A program made the translations under genes and the position numbers. 64,000 bases of DNA. Origin: Schizophyllum amplum (lineage: Eukaryota; Basidiomycota; Agaricomycetes; Agaricales; Schizophyllaceae). Below are positions 22,560-34,254 of the stretch, piece by piece (positions within the stretch are counted from its first letter, which is position 1; each line of letters opens with the position of its first letter). The notes under the pieces were generated by a model that was not told the origin of the DNA, searched no databases, and was given only the letters and a program-made list of their open reading frames with translations. The stretch covers positions 46,228 through 110,227 of the forward strand of contig VDMD01000082.1 of NCBI GenBank assembly GCA_007026445.1. Direction: 5' to 3'.

Positions 22560-24124
22560 GTTATGATACTGGAGAACGCTTGCCAGTTACCGGCATCACA
22601 CGAGTGCCCGGACATGGTCGCCCATATATCCTACCCGTCCAGGCCGCGGGCTGCCATTGTTGCCGATGTACGCGAGCGCCTGGCAGGGGGCAGGTTGTGG
22701 TGCTTGACGGCGCCCCACCCCTCATTGAGTATGAGGGCGGCGGCGACCCCACAGGCGACATCTGTTTTTGGGAGAAGACTCTGAAGTGCAACAGTGCCAT
22801 AAAGCGCGACTTTCAAGGTCAGCTCGTCTACCCTTGGCGTTTGAGAGACTCTGACCCCTGGTTCCTCAGATGGGCGTCGTATGGCGGATGGGCAGCCCGT
22901 TGTGTACTCCAAGGCGACGCTCGGCGAGTTCTGCCAGTCCATCGACCGAACCGGCCAGATCACCGCCCTCATGGACATCAAGCCTGGCATTCACTTTGTT
23001 GATGCGGTGGTTGAGTGCGTGAATGTCTCAGCGCTGCCATCTCTTGCTTACCATCCGTGCAGCGATCTTGCCGACGGCCACCAAGAGGTCCGGTCTCCGT
23101 CTTTCGGCCATCACCTTCAAAGCTACGGCATGCATCCTGCGGCGGAGCAGGCGTCCGAGAACTGGTGTCTGGCTCACAAGGCGGGATTCTTCACACCTGC
23201 CCATCACGACGCTTTCGGACTCGCGACGTCTATCGAGACTGTCGGCGATGGGCAGAAGATGTGGGTGCTCCTCCGCTTCGAAGACCCCGAGGGGCGCGCC
23301 TTGACCCGCGAGGAGATTCTGAGGAGAGGCAAGCTCACGGTGTCCAACACGAGCGGCAACGGCGCGTCTCACCCCCAGCTCAAGGTCGAGGACAAGACGT
23401 TTGCGGTCAGGGCCTGCGTTGTGTGGGCCAAGGCTGGTTGCAGAATGTACGTCTCATGCTAACTCGTCATGAACGTCTGACGGAGAACGGTTCTTCAGCC
23501 TTCAGCCTCCTGGACAGTCGCACATGGTGTTCACACCGGTGAACTGCACGACCCTCGGCAAGCAGTTTTTGTGCTACATTTTCATGCACCTCACCGAATA
23601 CACGCGGGCGTTGGATGCGCAGACCAAGGGCGCCGGTACTAACCAAGCTTTGGACGTCATGCACCACATGATTATCCACATGGCGGCTGCGCTGCCCGCC
23701 CGCATAGCGCAAGGAGACAGTTCAGTGTCTCGCCTTCTCGTCGTCTTTTGCCTGACTGACTCGCTTTCCAGAGTTTCGTTGCAAGCCACTCATCGGACTC
23801 TGCCTCATGGTGGTTCACCCCGAGAACTATATCTCCCCTCTGTGGGCGCGGGAATACCGTGGCGACGCGCTGGCATTCGTGAAGAGGCTCAGCAGAGGAC
23901 GCAACAAGTGGGTCCTCACCTTGACGGACATGCTCGCTCTCGCCGTGGCGGAAAGGGTGCTGGACAGGCTGGCTGCAGATGGCTTCAATGTCGGCCCCGA
24001 TTACATTCTCCAAGGAAGCAGCTGGAGGGATCCCGGTGACGAGGTCGCATGCCTGGATGGGGAGTTGCAAGACTTGGTCGACGTAGACGAGGTGACGCTC
24101 AGGCACATGCATAAAAGTAGATAG
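22560..24124 (+). CDS. JmjC-domain protein (Fe(II)/2-oxoglutarate oxygenase fold)
   Basis: After a lead exon (MILENACQLPASHECPDM) and a segment VVVLDGAPPLIEYEGGG, a GTCAGC intron leads to MADGQPVVYSKATLGEFCQS. The core contains KAGFFTPAHHDAFGLATSIE, whose HHD fits the HxD iron-binding motif, and QKMWVLLRFEDPEG. After a GTACGT intron, SHMVFTPVNCTTLGKQFLCY supplies the distal His region, followed by HLTEYTRALD. The last exon (FRCKPLIGLCLMVVHPEN) is helical and ends RHMHKSR. This matches JmjC proteins expanded in mushroom genomes, which may hydroxylate or demethylate proteins; the substrate is unknown. One break: the frame shifts at a GGGGG run near 22687, between RERLAGG and VVVLDG. This is either an unrecognised splice or a real mutation. 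Confidence 0.7.
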
Positions 24125-24669
24125 CGTGTCTTATTATCATATGCGTCTTTTGCGCATGGCACCGCAGTCATCGATTCAAGTGTCGCCTTTCGCAGCGCCC
24201 TGTGTTGGCTGTCTACGGGAACGCCCCGGAACACACGCAAGAGTCACGCCCTTACCACGTGGTAGCCCAATTCGGTGTCTACGGGCAGCTCACCTTCCAA
24301 TTTGGGTGTCCACGGGCAGGCCACGGGACACCCGCATACGTGCTGCATGCCGCTCGCTCATGCACTCGGTCAGCGGCCGGCGTGTCGGGTGGGGATCGCA
24401 CTCGCCGCATTCTGTGCATTCTGTCCCGAGGGACACACACAGCAGTCACTCACGTCGAAACTGAGCATCCCGTGTACCGGCCGGAATGGGTGGTCCGCAC
24501 CGCTTTGCCCTTTCATTATATCTCACAAGCCTCAAGCGGCGTGTTGTTTCGTACCTCCACGATCCCCCATCCCCCTGATGAGCGCTGCGTTTTGGACGGA
24601 CTCCCGCCAAGGTCAATTGACTGCTTTGTCTTGCTCGCTCCAGATCGCTCATTGTTCCCAGCTGTCGGT

Positions 24670-26198
24670 ATGGCCTTTCCGACAGAGCTGCTCATCATGG
24701 TCGCTCTGAACGCAGACACGCCCACACTGTGCGCATTCGCGCTGACATGCCGACGTCTGCACTTCGTCGTTCGCGGCGTCCTCCACCGGCACGTCATCGT
24801 CGACGAGAAGCGTGCGCATCTCCACCTCAAGGATGTCGTTCGCTTTGTGCGAGACTTGGAGCTCTACCATCCGGCGCCCTTCATCGACGCCTTGGCACGA
24901 TCGGTGTCTCTCCCAAACCTCCGACGGCTGGTGTACGGCTTACCGACGTATGCGATCCTCGACGGGGACGTCTCTCCTGATCTTTCGGTCACGCAGGGCG
25001 AATCGGCCTCTACCCGCCGCCTTCGGCGGTGGATCGCGGCGGCTGTCAACTTGGAATGCTTCGAGTTCGCCGTGTATCTGACCGAGCCTGACGCTCTCTC
25101 CTTGGTCGCGTCGCTCAGCAGTCATGATCACCTCCGCGTACTCGTCATCCGCTCATTCGCCGTTTTCCCTCCCGATCCCGGTTCCAGCATCCCCTCCATC
25201 ACCATACCGACGTTTCGCTGGTCCGCCCTACAGGAGTTGACCATCGGTGGCTGTCTCGATTCCCATCTGCTGTCCTGGGCCTTTCCCGCGACCGGCCTCC
25301 CGTCGCTGACCTACCTGGATCTTAGCAAAAGCAGCGAGTTCATGCCCTCTCAATTCTTTGTCCTCTTGCGCTCCGTTCACACCACCCTTCGCGTTGTGTC
25401 TCTCGGGGTAGATATGATCATGCCCAGCGAGTTTGGTCAGTGGCTCGCGTTGACTGGTTTATGTTCTGTTCTGACGCGTCGTTCCCCTCTCGATCCGCAG
25501 CACCGGCCCCTTTGCCCCTCAGTCTGGGATGCACCTTGGAGCAACTCGTAGAAGTTCGTGTGCGCATGTCCACGCGGCATCGCCGACGAGTAGCCGAGCT
25601 TGACGCCGTCAACGCTCTCCTGCATCTGCTCGCACGCGAGTCTGCATCCGCACTTCGAGTGCTTTCGCTGGACTTTTACGTGAATACGGCGCTCGTACGT
25701 GCGTATGGTCCGCACGCTCGCTCGTGGTTCAGATGGGCCGATCCCACGGGCGCGTTTGACCAGGCGGTGGGGCCGACCTACTGGCCTGCGTTTTCGAGGG
25801 CGACGCTCTCGACCGGCACCGTTCTTCACGTCCATATCAGCACCTGGGATGACTCTGGAAACGCTGTGGCTGATGCCGCCCCTGGCTATTCCGACTCGCC
25901 GCCGGCTTTCGTCCCCTGGCGCAAGGCTGTGAGGGACAACATCCAGAAGTGCGCGCGCTTGTCCGAATTCAACTCCCGAGTCACGTTCTCGTGCAGTCAG
26001 TTGTTCCCTCCTTGACGTTCGCGTTTTCTCACCCTTTACGCAGAGCGCTATCTCAGCCCTGACGGCGATGCGCGTCCTCCCGAGCCGGACGACCTCCTTG
26101 CTTCGCAGAGCTTGGACATCGGGCTGATGCTGGAAATGGTGCTGTCCGAGGATATACCGCTCGTGTACAACTGGGATGGCGAGAGCATGCTTGGGTGA
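24670..26198 (+). CDS. F-box-like / leucine-rich protein
   Basis: It starts MAFPTELLIMVALNADTPTL. This N-terminal stretch has the LP-x-EL-x3-I and later L-x-C-R-R-L pattern of an F-box. The remainder is made of loose leucine-rich segments (LPNLRRLVYGL, LQELTIGGCL, LPSLTYLDLSKS, LRVVSLGVDM). Three exons, 24670-25435, 25501-25995 and 26044-26198, join in frame through GTCAGT-type donors and give about 471 aa ending NWDGESMLG, a normal length for the large F-box families of mushrooms. Such proteins usually recruit substrates to SCF ubiquitin ligases; the target cannot be read from the sequence. No frame breaks seen. Confidence 0.8.
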
Positions 26199-26327
26199 TG
26201 GACCCTGATGGGACTACGCGCACGCCGCTGCTCATAACTCGTATTCGTGGGATACTTGACTATCGCATTCATTTACGTTCCTCCAGGCGTCTATTCTACA
26301 GCTGTAGACCGGTGATCGTTGTGATAC

Positions 26328-26632
26328 CTACGAAAGAAGACTGCATTTACGCCTCGCCCTCCTCCTCCTCGCCCTCCTCCTCCTCCTCCTCGCTCTCCTC
26401 CTCCTCCTCCTTTTGTCCTCCTCGTCCACCACGAAGCTTCCTACCGAGTATGCGTCTTCACCGCTGCCGGTAGTGGACTGTGTGTATGACTTTTGTTCGC
26501 CGTGTCGGCTCGTCGCGCATAGCTCGCGCGGTCCTCCAAAAGGACCCTTGCGGACGGGCGGCGCTTCAAATGTGGGCCCCCGATGTGTTTGCGATAACAT
26601 CCCCGCCAGATGCGCAGCTCAGGGCCCTGCAC
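26328..26632 (-). pseudogene. Relic of the acidic protein C-terminus with GAG expansion
   Basis: The translation contains FEAPPVRKGPFGGPRE, AYSVGSFVVDEED and TQSTTG, clearly related to the last exon of the gene at 6058-7427. After VVDEEDK a four-A run shifts the frame into a (GAG)n repeat at about 26350-26420, read here as poly-Arg instead of poly-Glu. No upstream exons were found. I read it as a broken duplicate. Confidence 0.6.
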
Positions 26633-26912
26633 GCTATTGTGTTTGCCGACGCGATGAAATCATCCGAGGTGTTACTCGCTCTGTCCTCGTCACTCGTAAC
26701 ATGGGATTCGTGTTTTGTGATCTACTTGTTCCTTCGTCGAGGTCTTTCATGCCACCCAGTCGGTGTCTTGCATCCCAGACAGGTGGCAGAACGCCCCGTA
26801 AGCTTTCGGTTGGGCCGAAAGCGGGAGCACCTGCAGCAGAACTGCACCCATCAAACATTGTCGTATGTACGTTCGTTGCATAACAGTACAAGCGAATGAG
26901 GTGATGGGCACG

Positions 26913-27191
26913 TCACATACTATGGGCATCCAACCTCTCCATGTCAACCCCCATGTCGCTTTGTTCAATCATACTGCGAAGCTCTGCGTTGCGCCTTTCG
27001 GCCTCTGTCAACTGAAACGGGCCAGATGAGCGCACTGCATAGGGCTGAACAGGTGTGGTGCTCACACGGTCCCTTTCACGGCAAATGGCTATGCTGAGAG
27101 CGTTGCACAACCGTGCACTCGCATCACGCTCGACGAAGCTTGTCGCGAGAGCGCGTTGAAGCGACTCCACTCGCTTGTGGAGCGCCAGCAT
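26913..27191 (-). CDS. Short coiled-coil protein or exon pair
   Basis: It reads MLALHKRVESLQRALATSFV, then ERDASARLCNALSIAICRERD, where a GTGTGA donor and TTTCAG acceptor can remove a short intron in frame. It resumes LTEAERRNAELRSMIEQSDM and ends ERLDAHSM. The product would be nearly all helix. Upstream minus-strand exons (27312-27590, with RAVSAQEAGARMAHL) may belong to it. The pattern resembles the coiled-coil genes at 27.7 and 61 kb only in general character. Confidence 0.4.
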   Translation of the reverse strand: MLALHKRVESLQRALATSFVERDASARLCNALSIAICRERDRVSTTPVQPYAVRSSGPFQLTEAERRNAELRSMIEQSDMGVDMERLDAHSM

Positions 27192-27671
27192 CTCGCGGCA
27201 TCAGAAGAAGACGAGGGCGCTGATGGGCGCGCCGTCGGTGGTCCTGAGCGGCGGACGATGTGAGGGATTGATCCCGATGCAACGTCAAGAGTGGTACCCT
27301 ACCTGTGCTGCTCATCGTAAGCTTTCTGCTGGGGTGTTGGATGTTTCGGACAAAAGCGTGAGCCGATCGGGATAATCGCGAAACAGACCCAGGGCCAACA
27401 TCAGCGATGTTGCACCCTCGGGCCGGACTGAGCTACTGCACAGGTGTGCCATGCGCGCGCCAGCCTCTTGTGCACTCACTGCGCGCCAGCTGGCTGGCAT
27501 GCTTATTCTCACGTCGCATTGACCTTGATCGACTGTAGCGACTTCACGAGGGCAAGGAGCGTGTACCATACTCTGCGCGTTAGAATACATCCTGGGCCAT
27601 TTACGTACACTAAGCGCGCATGAGCTGAGATCAGCCTATGTGCTGTTTTCGAGGCATGTGCATATACGGGT

Positions 27672-28204
27672 TTATTGAACTGTGGCCAAACGCTGATACA
27701 GGACGCGCGTTGACTTCATCTCACCCATTATCCCTGCACCCCTGTAAGACTGATGAATCCTTTCAGAATGCGATGCGCGGCCCGTCCAAAGATCGCTCAA
27801 AAACCGTTCACAAGTGCTGCTGAGTCGCGCTGGGGATGATTCGATGCGTTGGGCGATGTCCGCGGCGGCCTGAGCGTTCTTAAGATCCGCTCATTCTGCA
27901 GGCGCAGCATTAGCTGACCTGGCGCGTGTTCGCACAACTGACTCACGGCAACGAGCAGGGCTTTGAGATCAGCGTCGCGCTTCGCGCAGGATGAACTGCA
28001 CGCGCGCTTCTTCTGCTGTTCCCTGCGAAGGGCCTCGCGCAGGTAGATGATCATGTTGTCCTGCTCCACAAAGGCCTTGCGCAGCTTGACAACAGCGGGC
28101 TGCTTTTCGTCAAGCGCAGCAAAGCAGAGCCCAATCTCAATTGGCGAGTTCGCGTGCAGCGTAGGCGACGACCCATGCTGCGCCTCATCATCATCCGAGT
28201 CCAT
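27672..28204 (-). CDS. EIGLCFAALD-family coiled-coil protein, copy 1
   Basis: From a Met at 28204 (MDSDDDEAQHGSS) the frame gives SPIEIGLCFAALDEKQPAV, then KLRKAFVEQDN, IIYLREALRREQQKKR and CSSSCAKRDADLKALLVA. A GTGAGT intron after LLVA can join to NAQAAADIAQRIESS in phase 0, ending at 27672. The copy at 60.8-61.4 kb shares the whole EIGLCF to ALL block and an intron at the same place. The frame also extends upstream towards 28702, so the true N-terminus may be longer and overlap the 5' end of the divergent DVQ-B gene. Predicted fold: acidic head, helical core with C-x3-C, coil. Function unknown. Confidence 0.55.
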
Positions 28205-28642
28205 GGTTTCGCTGGAGGAAGATGCCGGGCGGTCTCTGGACTGTGTCTGTGCAGATAGGGAGGCGCGCTTTGCGTGGTAGTCAGGGCTGGATGTATGACG
28301 ACGTGCTTTGCTGTCCCGGCTGACAGCGCAGAGAGATTCCTCATGCGTGATCAGCACATTGTTGGGGGAGGAATGGTGTGCCTCTGTTGGCGCGCGTACG
28401 CCGGAGATCGCACGCTTTCGCGCCCGTCCTGTGCCATCGAGTACGTTAGCGCCTTGGGAGGAGATCCAAGCGGATGTACGCACCTCTAGTTGGCGCGCGA
28501 CGTACTCCGTCGTCACCGTTCGACAGCATTCACAATGTTTTTCCTTAAGAAGTAAAAGGCAAGGGCAGCTGCAGACAGATCGCCAAGTGTCGATTGGGCC
28601 CAGGAGCGTGGGAAACAAAGCACTCGCTGGCTTTTGACCACC

Positions 28643-29177
28643 ATGGACGTTGAGCCTTTGCCGGCCTCCAGCAGGCTCACCGTCATCTTGCTCCTCCCGC
28701 ATAAAGATTACCCAGTGAGCGCCTTTTCACCATCCTGTGCGCTGTCTCTCACGGTTCTGCAGCCGTCGTCACAGGTCTGCGGCCCATACGTTCATGCGCG
28801 ATGGCTCTTCCCGGCGTCGGGCATGGTGCGAACAGCGTCCAACGGTTTCCCCCTGATCCTTACCCTTGTTCTAGGCATATGTGATTTACCCTGAGCCGCT
28901 CGATGAGCCCATCGATCGTCAGCATCCCGTCATTGTGCTCCCCAAGCCTTCTCCTCCTCTCGATGGTGTGCCAAACGTACCCCAGACAGAGTGGGTGTGG
29001 CCCCAAATCCTCACGGCCCATGTTGGATTCCATCTTATGTCTGCCCGGGAGCAAGCTCAAGCTCTACGCTTTCACTACGCACGGGCTTTCCAACGTCCGC
29101 ATGAAGCGGCTCTACGACAGCGACGTGAAGAGGCGGTCCTACACTCCCAGTTTCAGAGGATAAATCTGAATGAATAG
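28643..29177 (+). CDS. DVQ-B: intact three-exon small protein
   Basis: Exon 1 is 24 codons (MDVEPLPASSRLTVILLLPH then KDYP) with a GTGAGC donor. Exon 2 is 17 codons (VCGPYVHARWLFPASGM) with GTGCGA. Exon 3 is 100 codons (AYVIYPEPLDEP, HPVIVLPKPSPPLDGVP, VGFHLMSAREQAQALRF, then ARAFQRPHEAALRQRREEA) and ends QRINLNE. All introns are phase 0 and the product is 141 aa: a Pro-rich middle and an Arg/Glu-rich helical end. DVQ-D at 38263 has exactly the same exon lengths, strong evidence that the model is right. No signal peptide or catalytic motif is seen. Function unknown. Confidence 0.75.
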
Positions 29178-29309
29178 CTTCCTGCGTTGTGTCTTTGTTG
29201 CTACATATCACTGTCCTGTCTCAGTTGTGCCCCCTCGGTGTACATTAGGTCTCCGTATCACGGTTAGGCGCAAGCCTCTAAGAGCGATGAGCTGTAAGCA
29301 TTATCGGTC

Positions 29310-29333
29310 TTTGTTTGTTCGTTGATGTTTACC
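29310..29333 (+). promoter_or_regulatory. 24-bp box upstream of a DVQ remnant (copy 2)
   Basis: It has the same TTTGTTTGTT-N3-TGATG-WTTACC layout as at 7777. It is preceded by TTATCGG, as is the copy at 38182. It ends 58 bp before the ATG at 29392. Confidence 0.5.
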
Positions 29334-29391
29334 GTGCAGCTCCCGCCTTTTAATACCACACGCCGACCACGTGTGCTCTTCTTTCACAATC

Positions 29392-29457
29392 ATGGACTTC
29401 CCGCGCTTCCCTCGCACCGGCAGCCTCGCCATGGTCGTCGTTACGTATCAAGTCTAA
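29392..29457 (+). pseudogene. Truncated DVQ first exon
   Basis: MDFPRFPRTGSLAMVVVTYQ then V and a stop resembles the DVQ exon 1 but is three codons short and has no donor where the others have one. No downstream exons were found before the PIF1 gene. Probably a dead copy that kept its upstream box. Confidence 0.5.
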
Positions 29458-29762
29458 TTTACGCATCAGGTCTCTGTTCCCTTAGTGCCCACCAAACTTG
29501 AAGACTCTTTGCGCATACTCCCTTCACAATGGCGTCATGCGTGTCTGTCTTGCATGGGGTTTGCTTTGTCGAGCACAATTGACTGGGCACCCGAGGCCGA
29601 CCTGAGATACAACTCGATTACAAGAGAATTGTGGGCTCGTCTGATGCCAGGACGCAAGATATGAATCTCCGCTGGAAATTCCGCATCAGGCAATGGACGC
29701 CACAAGCGTTTCATTTTCAATAATCTCGAAATCTTCTGCTTCTTCCCGTCACTCATCAACCC

Positions 29763-31703
29763 ATGAACGACGAGCCGGACGCACGCGCGCAGCCCGTGAG
29801 CAGGCAGCCCAGACTCGAGCAGTTCTTTCGTCCGCAAGTTGATCTAGCGGCGCACTCTGATCAGACGGAGATGCGCCGCGCGAGTTTGAACCAAGATCAG
29901 GCTTACATTCTCGATCTCGTCGGCAACCAGCGTCAGAACGTCTTTTACACCGGAGCCGCTGGTCAGTCCATCTGTTCGCCCACTGACAAACGTCGCCGAC
30001 TGACGCGTCATTGCAGGCACGGGCAAGTCTCTTCTCCTGCGTGCCCTGATCAGTCTGTTCCGCAAGCGCTATGCGGGCGCACCCGCGCGACTGGCCATAA
30101 CTGCCAGTACAGGCGTAGCGGCGGCTAACGTCGGCGGTGCGTACAGAACAATCATACTCGCCGATCAGTCGGGCTGACAGAACACCGTTCAGGATGTACG
30201 ATACACTCCTGGGCAGGCTTTCCCGCCACCCTCGGCAACATAAACGACCTGCTGAAACGTCTCAGAGGTTCTCCGGCTGGCGGACGATGGCTTGCTGTGG
30301 AGGTGCTCATAATCGATGAAGGTTCGCCAGCACTCACCACCGTCGAGCGCACTGACCAGACAATCGTCAAGTTTCCATGGTCGACGCTGCTTTGTTCCAA
30401 ATGCTGGCGGACGTTGCTGTTTGCATCCGTCCGGCCGCTGGGCGACCGTTTGGTGGGATCCAAGTGGTGGTTACTGGCGACTTTTTGCAGGTCAGCTCAA
30501 GCGCTTTACACGTGAAGGGGAGCCGCTGAACCTCCCCCCTCCCCCCCGCTATCCCTAAGCTTCCGCCTGTAACAAAGCGTGGCAGTGAACCTGTGTTTGC
30601 GTTTGAAGCCGCCGCATGGTCGACCACATTTGACGCTTGCGTTTGTCTTACGCAGGTCTACCGGCAGAGAGACCCAGGCGAGTCGTGTTTCCCCTTGACG
30701 TGAACAAGTTGAGGCTGATTGAGCACGACAGACTTTGTTCATGCACTAAACGCGCTGCGACTGGGACAAGTGCCATCCAGCGCCTGCAGTGTCATCCAGC
30801 AGCTTCAGCGGCGCCTCCCGTTAGCAGATGTCGAGGCGACGGACTTGTTTCCCAGGCGCTATGAGGTTGATAAAGCCAACTTCCGACGGCTCAAATCCCT
30901 CCCAGGTGTACCGCATGCGTACATGGCTATTGACGGGGCGGGGGGATCGGGAGAGGAGCACTCCAGAAGGCTCAAGACGCTAGAGGGGCTTCCCGCCCTC
31001 CTTAAGCTGACCGTCAAAGTCGGCGCGCAGGTCATGCTGGTGAGGAACGTGGACGAGTCTCTCGTCAACGGTACCACGGGCGTTGTGCTCGGGTTTCATC
31101 AGTATGGGTTGGCACGCCTCGCGAGTGATCGCGCAGGGAAGTGCCGGTGAGATGGGAGTACGTCGGCAAGACGTGGCACGAGGGTGAGCTGTACCCGGTG
31201 GTAAGGTTTCTTACCACAGAGGGTGTGAGAACAGCCCTTGTGGGGCGCGAGGAGTTTAGGGTCGAGGCTGGAGATGGGATATTGGTGGCGTCCCGGATGC
31301 AGGTGAGTTATCAGTTTCTAACGGCGCTGGTGTTGACCCATCGCTCAGGTGCCTCTTGTGCTGGCTTGGGCGATTTCCATCCACAAAAGCCAGGGTCAAA
31401 CTCTGCGACGCATGAGGGTCGATCTGAAGCGGGTCTTTGAACGAGGTAAGCAAACGGCCATGAATACAGAACCAGGCGCGAACACCGGCTGACGCGCTCT
31501 TCAGGTCAGGTATATGTCGCCTTGTCTCGCGCGGCCGCTCCCGAAGGCCTGCAGGTTGTTGGCTTTGATCCAAAAAAGGTAGCAGTCCTTATTCACCTCC
31601 TAGGGCCCACTTCTTACTGTATCACTAGGTACGGGCCCATCCCCGAGTCATCGAATGGTACAGCACGCTTTCCAATGCGAGCGCCCCTCGTACCCCCTTG
31701 TAG
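29763..31703 (+). CDS. PIF1-like DNA helicase
   Basis: It starts [16 protein letters not shown]. The core order is that of PIF1: [12 protein letters not shown], Walker [12 protein letters not shown] (rebuilt across a GTCAGT intron), [19 protein letters not shown], Walker B VLIIDE followed by [11 protein letters not shown] after an intron, [42 protein letters not shown] and the C-terminal [12 protein letters not shown] and QVYVALSRA. It ends APRTPL at 31703. Two introns are unusual: one uses a GC donor (after RDP, joining DFVHALNAL) and one would be only about 35 nt (joining GFH to QEVPVRWEY). If these are real the gene is intact. PIF1 enzymes unwind DNA 5'-3' at replication and telomeric structures. 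A second copy begins at 63952. Confidence 0.82.
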
Positions 31704-32199
31704 ATAAGCCTGCCTGACCGAAACAATTCGTGTGTTCGAGATTGGACGTATGATGATGCGATTATGGTGCCGACGCAATAGTGCTTCGGCACACTAGTCA
31801 AACATGGCGCACACCTGCCCCCCTAGCTTCGCGCGGCGCACGAGCACACGTGTAAGCGTAAGTGCGTCGTCCAACACCCGATTAAGAGGCTCGCGCATCT
31901 CGACCTGCGCTGTGGCAGGTCGGGGCGCACATGTGAGTGAGCTTCGTGAGACCGCATCCTTGCACCCCTGAACATGTTAATGACTTTGCCACACTGTACG
32001 TGTGAGGCGCTGGTCGGTCTTAGCTTACACCGCCCGGTTCAACTTTACTGTCCGTTAGCTGCGCGTCAGACACAGCAGCCTCACTAGTCCGCCGTTCCGC
32101 GTCCTTTGGCCCGCGCTGCGCTTGACGCCACCACGGTGCTTCGCATTTGTCTGCTCTGGATATTGGTATGCGTGCCGCGCAAGGCCAGACACCTTTCCC
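31704..32199. other. No gene seen
   Basis: I found no supported reading frame between the PIF1 gene and the DVQ pseudogene. The sequence from about 32040 may contain further decayed DVQ sequence. Confidence 0.4.
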
Positions 32200-32331
32200 C
32201 ATCCAGAAAGAGCACTTTACGCTCCACAACTCCGCTACGCAGAGGCTTTCCAAGGTCCACATGAACAGGCTCCATGACAGCAATATGAGGACGCGCTTCC
32301 ACACTCGCAGCTTCAGTGGATCAGTCAATTA
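32200..32331 (+). pseudogene. Decayed DVQ exon 3
   Basis: The plus-strand reading RALYAPQLRYAEAFQGPHEQ aligns by eye with RALRLHYEEALRRPHEEA in DVQ-D, and LPHSQLQWISQL aligns with LLHSAFQRISLDE. A TGA interrupts it after HEQAP and no matching first exon was found nearby, so it is a pseudogene fragment. Confidence 0.6.
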
Positions 32332-32696
32332 GCTCTCTTGGCTGTTACCCCCCTCGCATCGCTGCCGTCTGACCGGAATCACTGTCTTGCTCAATATACC
32401 GTGTTCAGCGTACTCTCTTCAATCCATGTTTCTCAGCGCACTCGAGCGTTGCGTTTCCGCATTTTCTCAACGCGACTCAGACGCCGCCGGTACCGTGCAG
32501 TGTGCAGTGCGGTATCAATTGTGCGCTCTGCGCGGTGTTCCGTGTACTCATTACAATCTCCTACACAATCACAAGATAAAGTCCGGGGGTCCAAGATATG
32601 TGCAAAACGGGCTAGATGGGGAGAGACTCTCCGCACGTCAGCCATCCCCCAATGCAAGAAAACCACCGTCCGCCGCGATGCGTACCGCGAGCGAGA

Positions 32697-34254
32697 TTAG
32701 GCAGCGCGCGTGCGCGGAGAGCGCAGCCGTGCCTTCTGGAATGCGCTCAGTACTCCTCTGGGATACATGTCAGTCATCACCCTGTGTGCCCGTGCTCCGA
32801 AAATCCGCTCACCGAAGAGTTCCCTATACTCGTGGGTGTACCGCTTGCGCTTGGGCAGTCCAACGGCTACCCTGTACTTCTCGGCCTCCGCTATGGCTGC
32901 GCGACGGAGGAAGACGCGCTGGATGCGCGGGGAACTAGGCGCAGCGTCATTCAGGAAGTCCATGAACTCCGCCTGGGTCCAAGTCCCGAGCGCCCCCAGA
33001 TCCCCCTCGCTTCTGACGCCCGCTTCATGAAGCAGGTCTCCCATGGCTTCCCCTAATGCCCCCCGAATGGCTCTGGCAGTCGCCTCGCTGCTGTGGCAGT
33101 TGTTGCTGAGGACGCGTGCTGTCAGCGGGCGCTGGGCGTTCGACTCCGCGTCCTCCATGTGCTTTAAAAGCAGGCTCTGCGATCTGTGAGCCTCATCCTC
33201 ACTGTAAGACACGAGTGTGCTTACTATCGCAGGGTTGTGCCGCCATTCCCATTCGGACTGATCATGCGTTCCCAGCCACCGCATCGCCCGCTGGAGCGCG
33301 TGCGCCTCGAACGCGCTCATGCCCACGCCGGTGCTGGTGATCTTCGCCACCAACTCCGCCGAAGTGTGGCTGTTCAAGAGCATTTCGAGGTCCACCACGC
33401 TGCGGATGCGCAGCCCCGCTACACGCACGCGAGGTGCGACACGTCCGGCGCAAAGGACGGCAAGGCGTCCCGCAACCAGGGGCCAGTGATCCGTCGTAAG
33501 ATCGGTGTGGCGCTCAAGACCCGTCTGGGAAAGCCGTTAGCAGAGCAGTTGCCATACACCGTCCACTCACCGATCGGCAGCCTGCCTCGCTCACGTCCGG
33601 GTCGGGATGCAGCTGGGCGCCGGGTAGACGTGCGGCAGGGCGAACGTGACGGCAGGCGCCGAGACACTCGCCTGCGATGGCGCACTGGCGCGCGACCGAG
33701 CGAAGACCCCCGATGCGGCGTGCACAGTGCCTGCAGAGGCAAACGTGCGCGTTCTGCCAGCGCCGTCGCGCGAGAGAACCTGGCGGCTGGATGTTGCCGG
33801 CCCTGCGCTGTAGTCGCTTGAGGGTGTCGGCGATGGTCCCTGAGACCCCCCTGGCGCGGCGCGGTCATCGCTGTCGTCAGTCGAGGCGTCGCGCGGTGGT
33901 ACAGGTACGCCGAGCGTTGTCAGCATGGTCCGATAGGCGTCCTTGAGGATGTCGGGCAGCAAGGTCATGTCCTTGTCGACGGTGTACGATTTGGGGATGT
34001 CCCTCGTATGCGTCGTGACCCGGCTTGACGGTATTCCGAACGCGTCGCCGATCGCCTTGTCGCTCAAGCCAGCTCCGCGCATGAGCATCGCCTGAGCACC
34101 GGCATGGACACCTTCTCCAACATCGCGAAGACACAGCACATCCCTGCGGTGCTCTCGTCAGTGCTACGCCCGAGATCGCGCCAAGTTGATCACGCACTCG
34201 TTCCCTTCCAAGTTCGCGCGTCTCCACCACTCCCTTGATATCGTCCGGCACCAC
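32697..34254 (-). CDS. Unknown protein with a helix-turn-helix-like N-terminal segment
   Basis: It starts MVPDDIKGVVETRELGRERV. A GC-AG intron near 34170 can join ISG to VHAGAQAMLMRG, giving GLSDKAIGDAFGIPSSRVTT, which has the spacing of a helix-turn-helix (GLS-x2-AIG-x2-FGI-x4-V). A Ser/Pro-rich linker follows (about residues 100-180). The last exon runs in one frame from about 33520 to 32697 and is largely helical: SVVDLEMLLNSHTSAELVAK, MSAFEAHALQRAMRWLGTHD, SEDEAHRSQSLLLKHM, then TWTQAEFMDFLND and KRKRYTHEYRELFGERIFG. No recombinase R-H-R-Y or other catalytic set was found. Function unknown; DNA binding is an inference. Confidence 0.5.
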
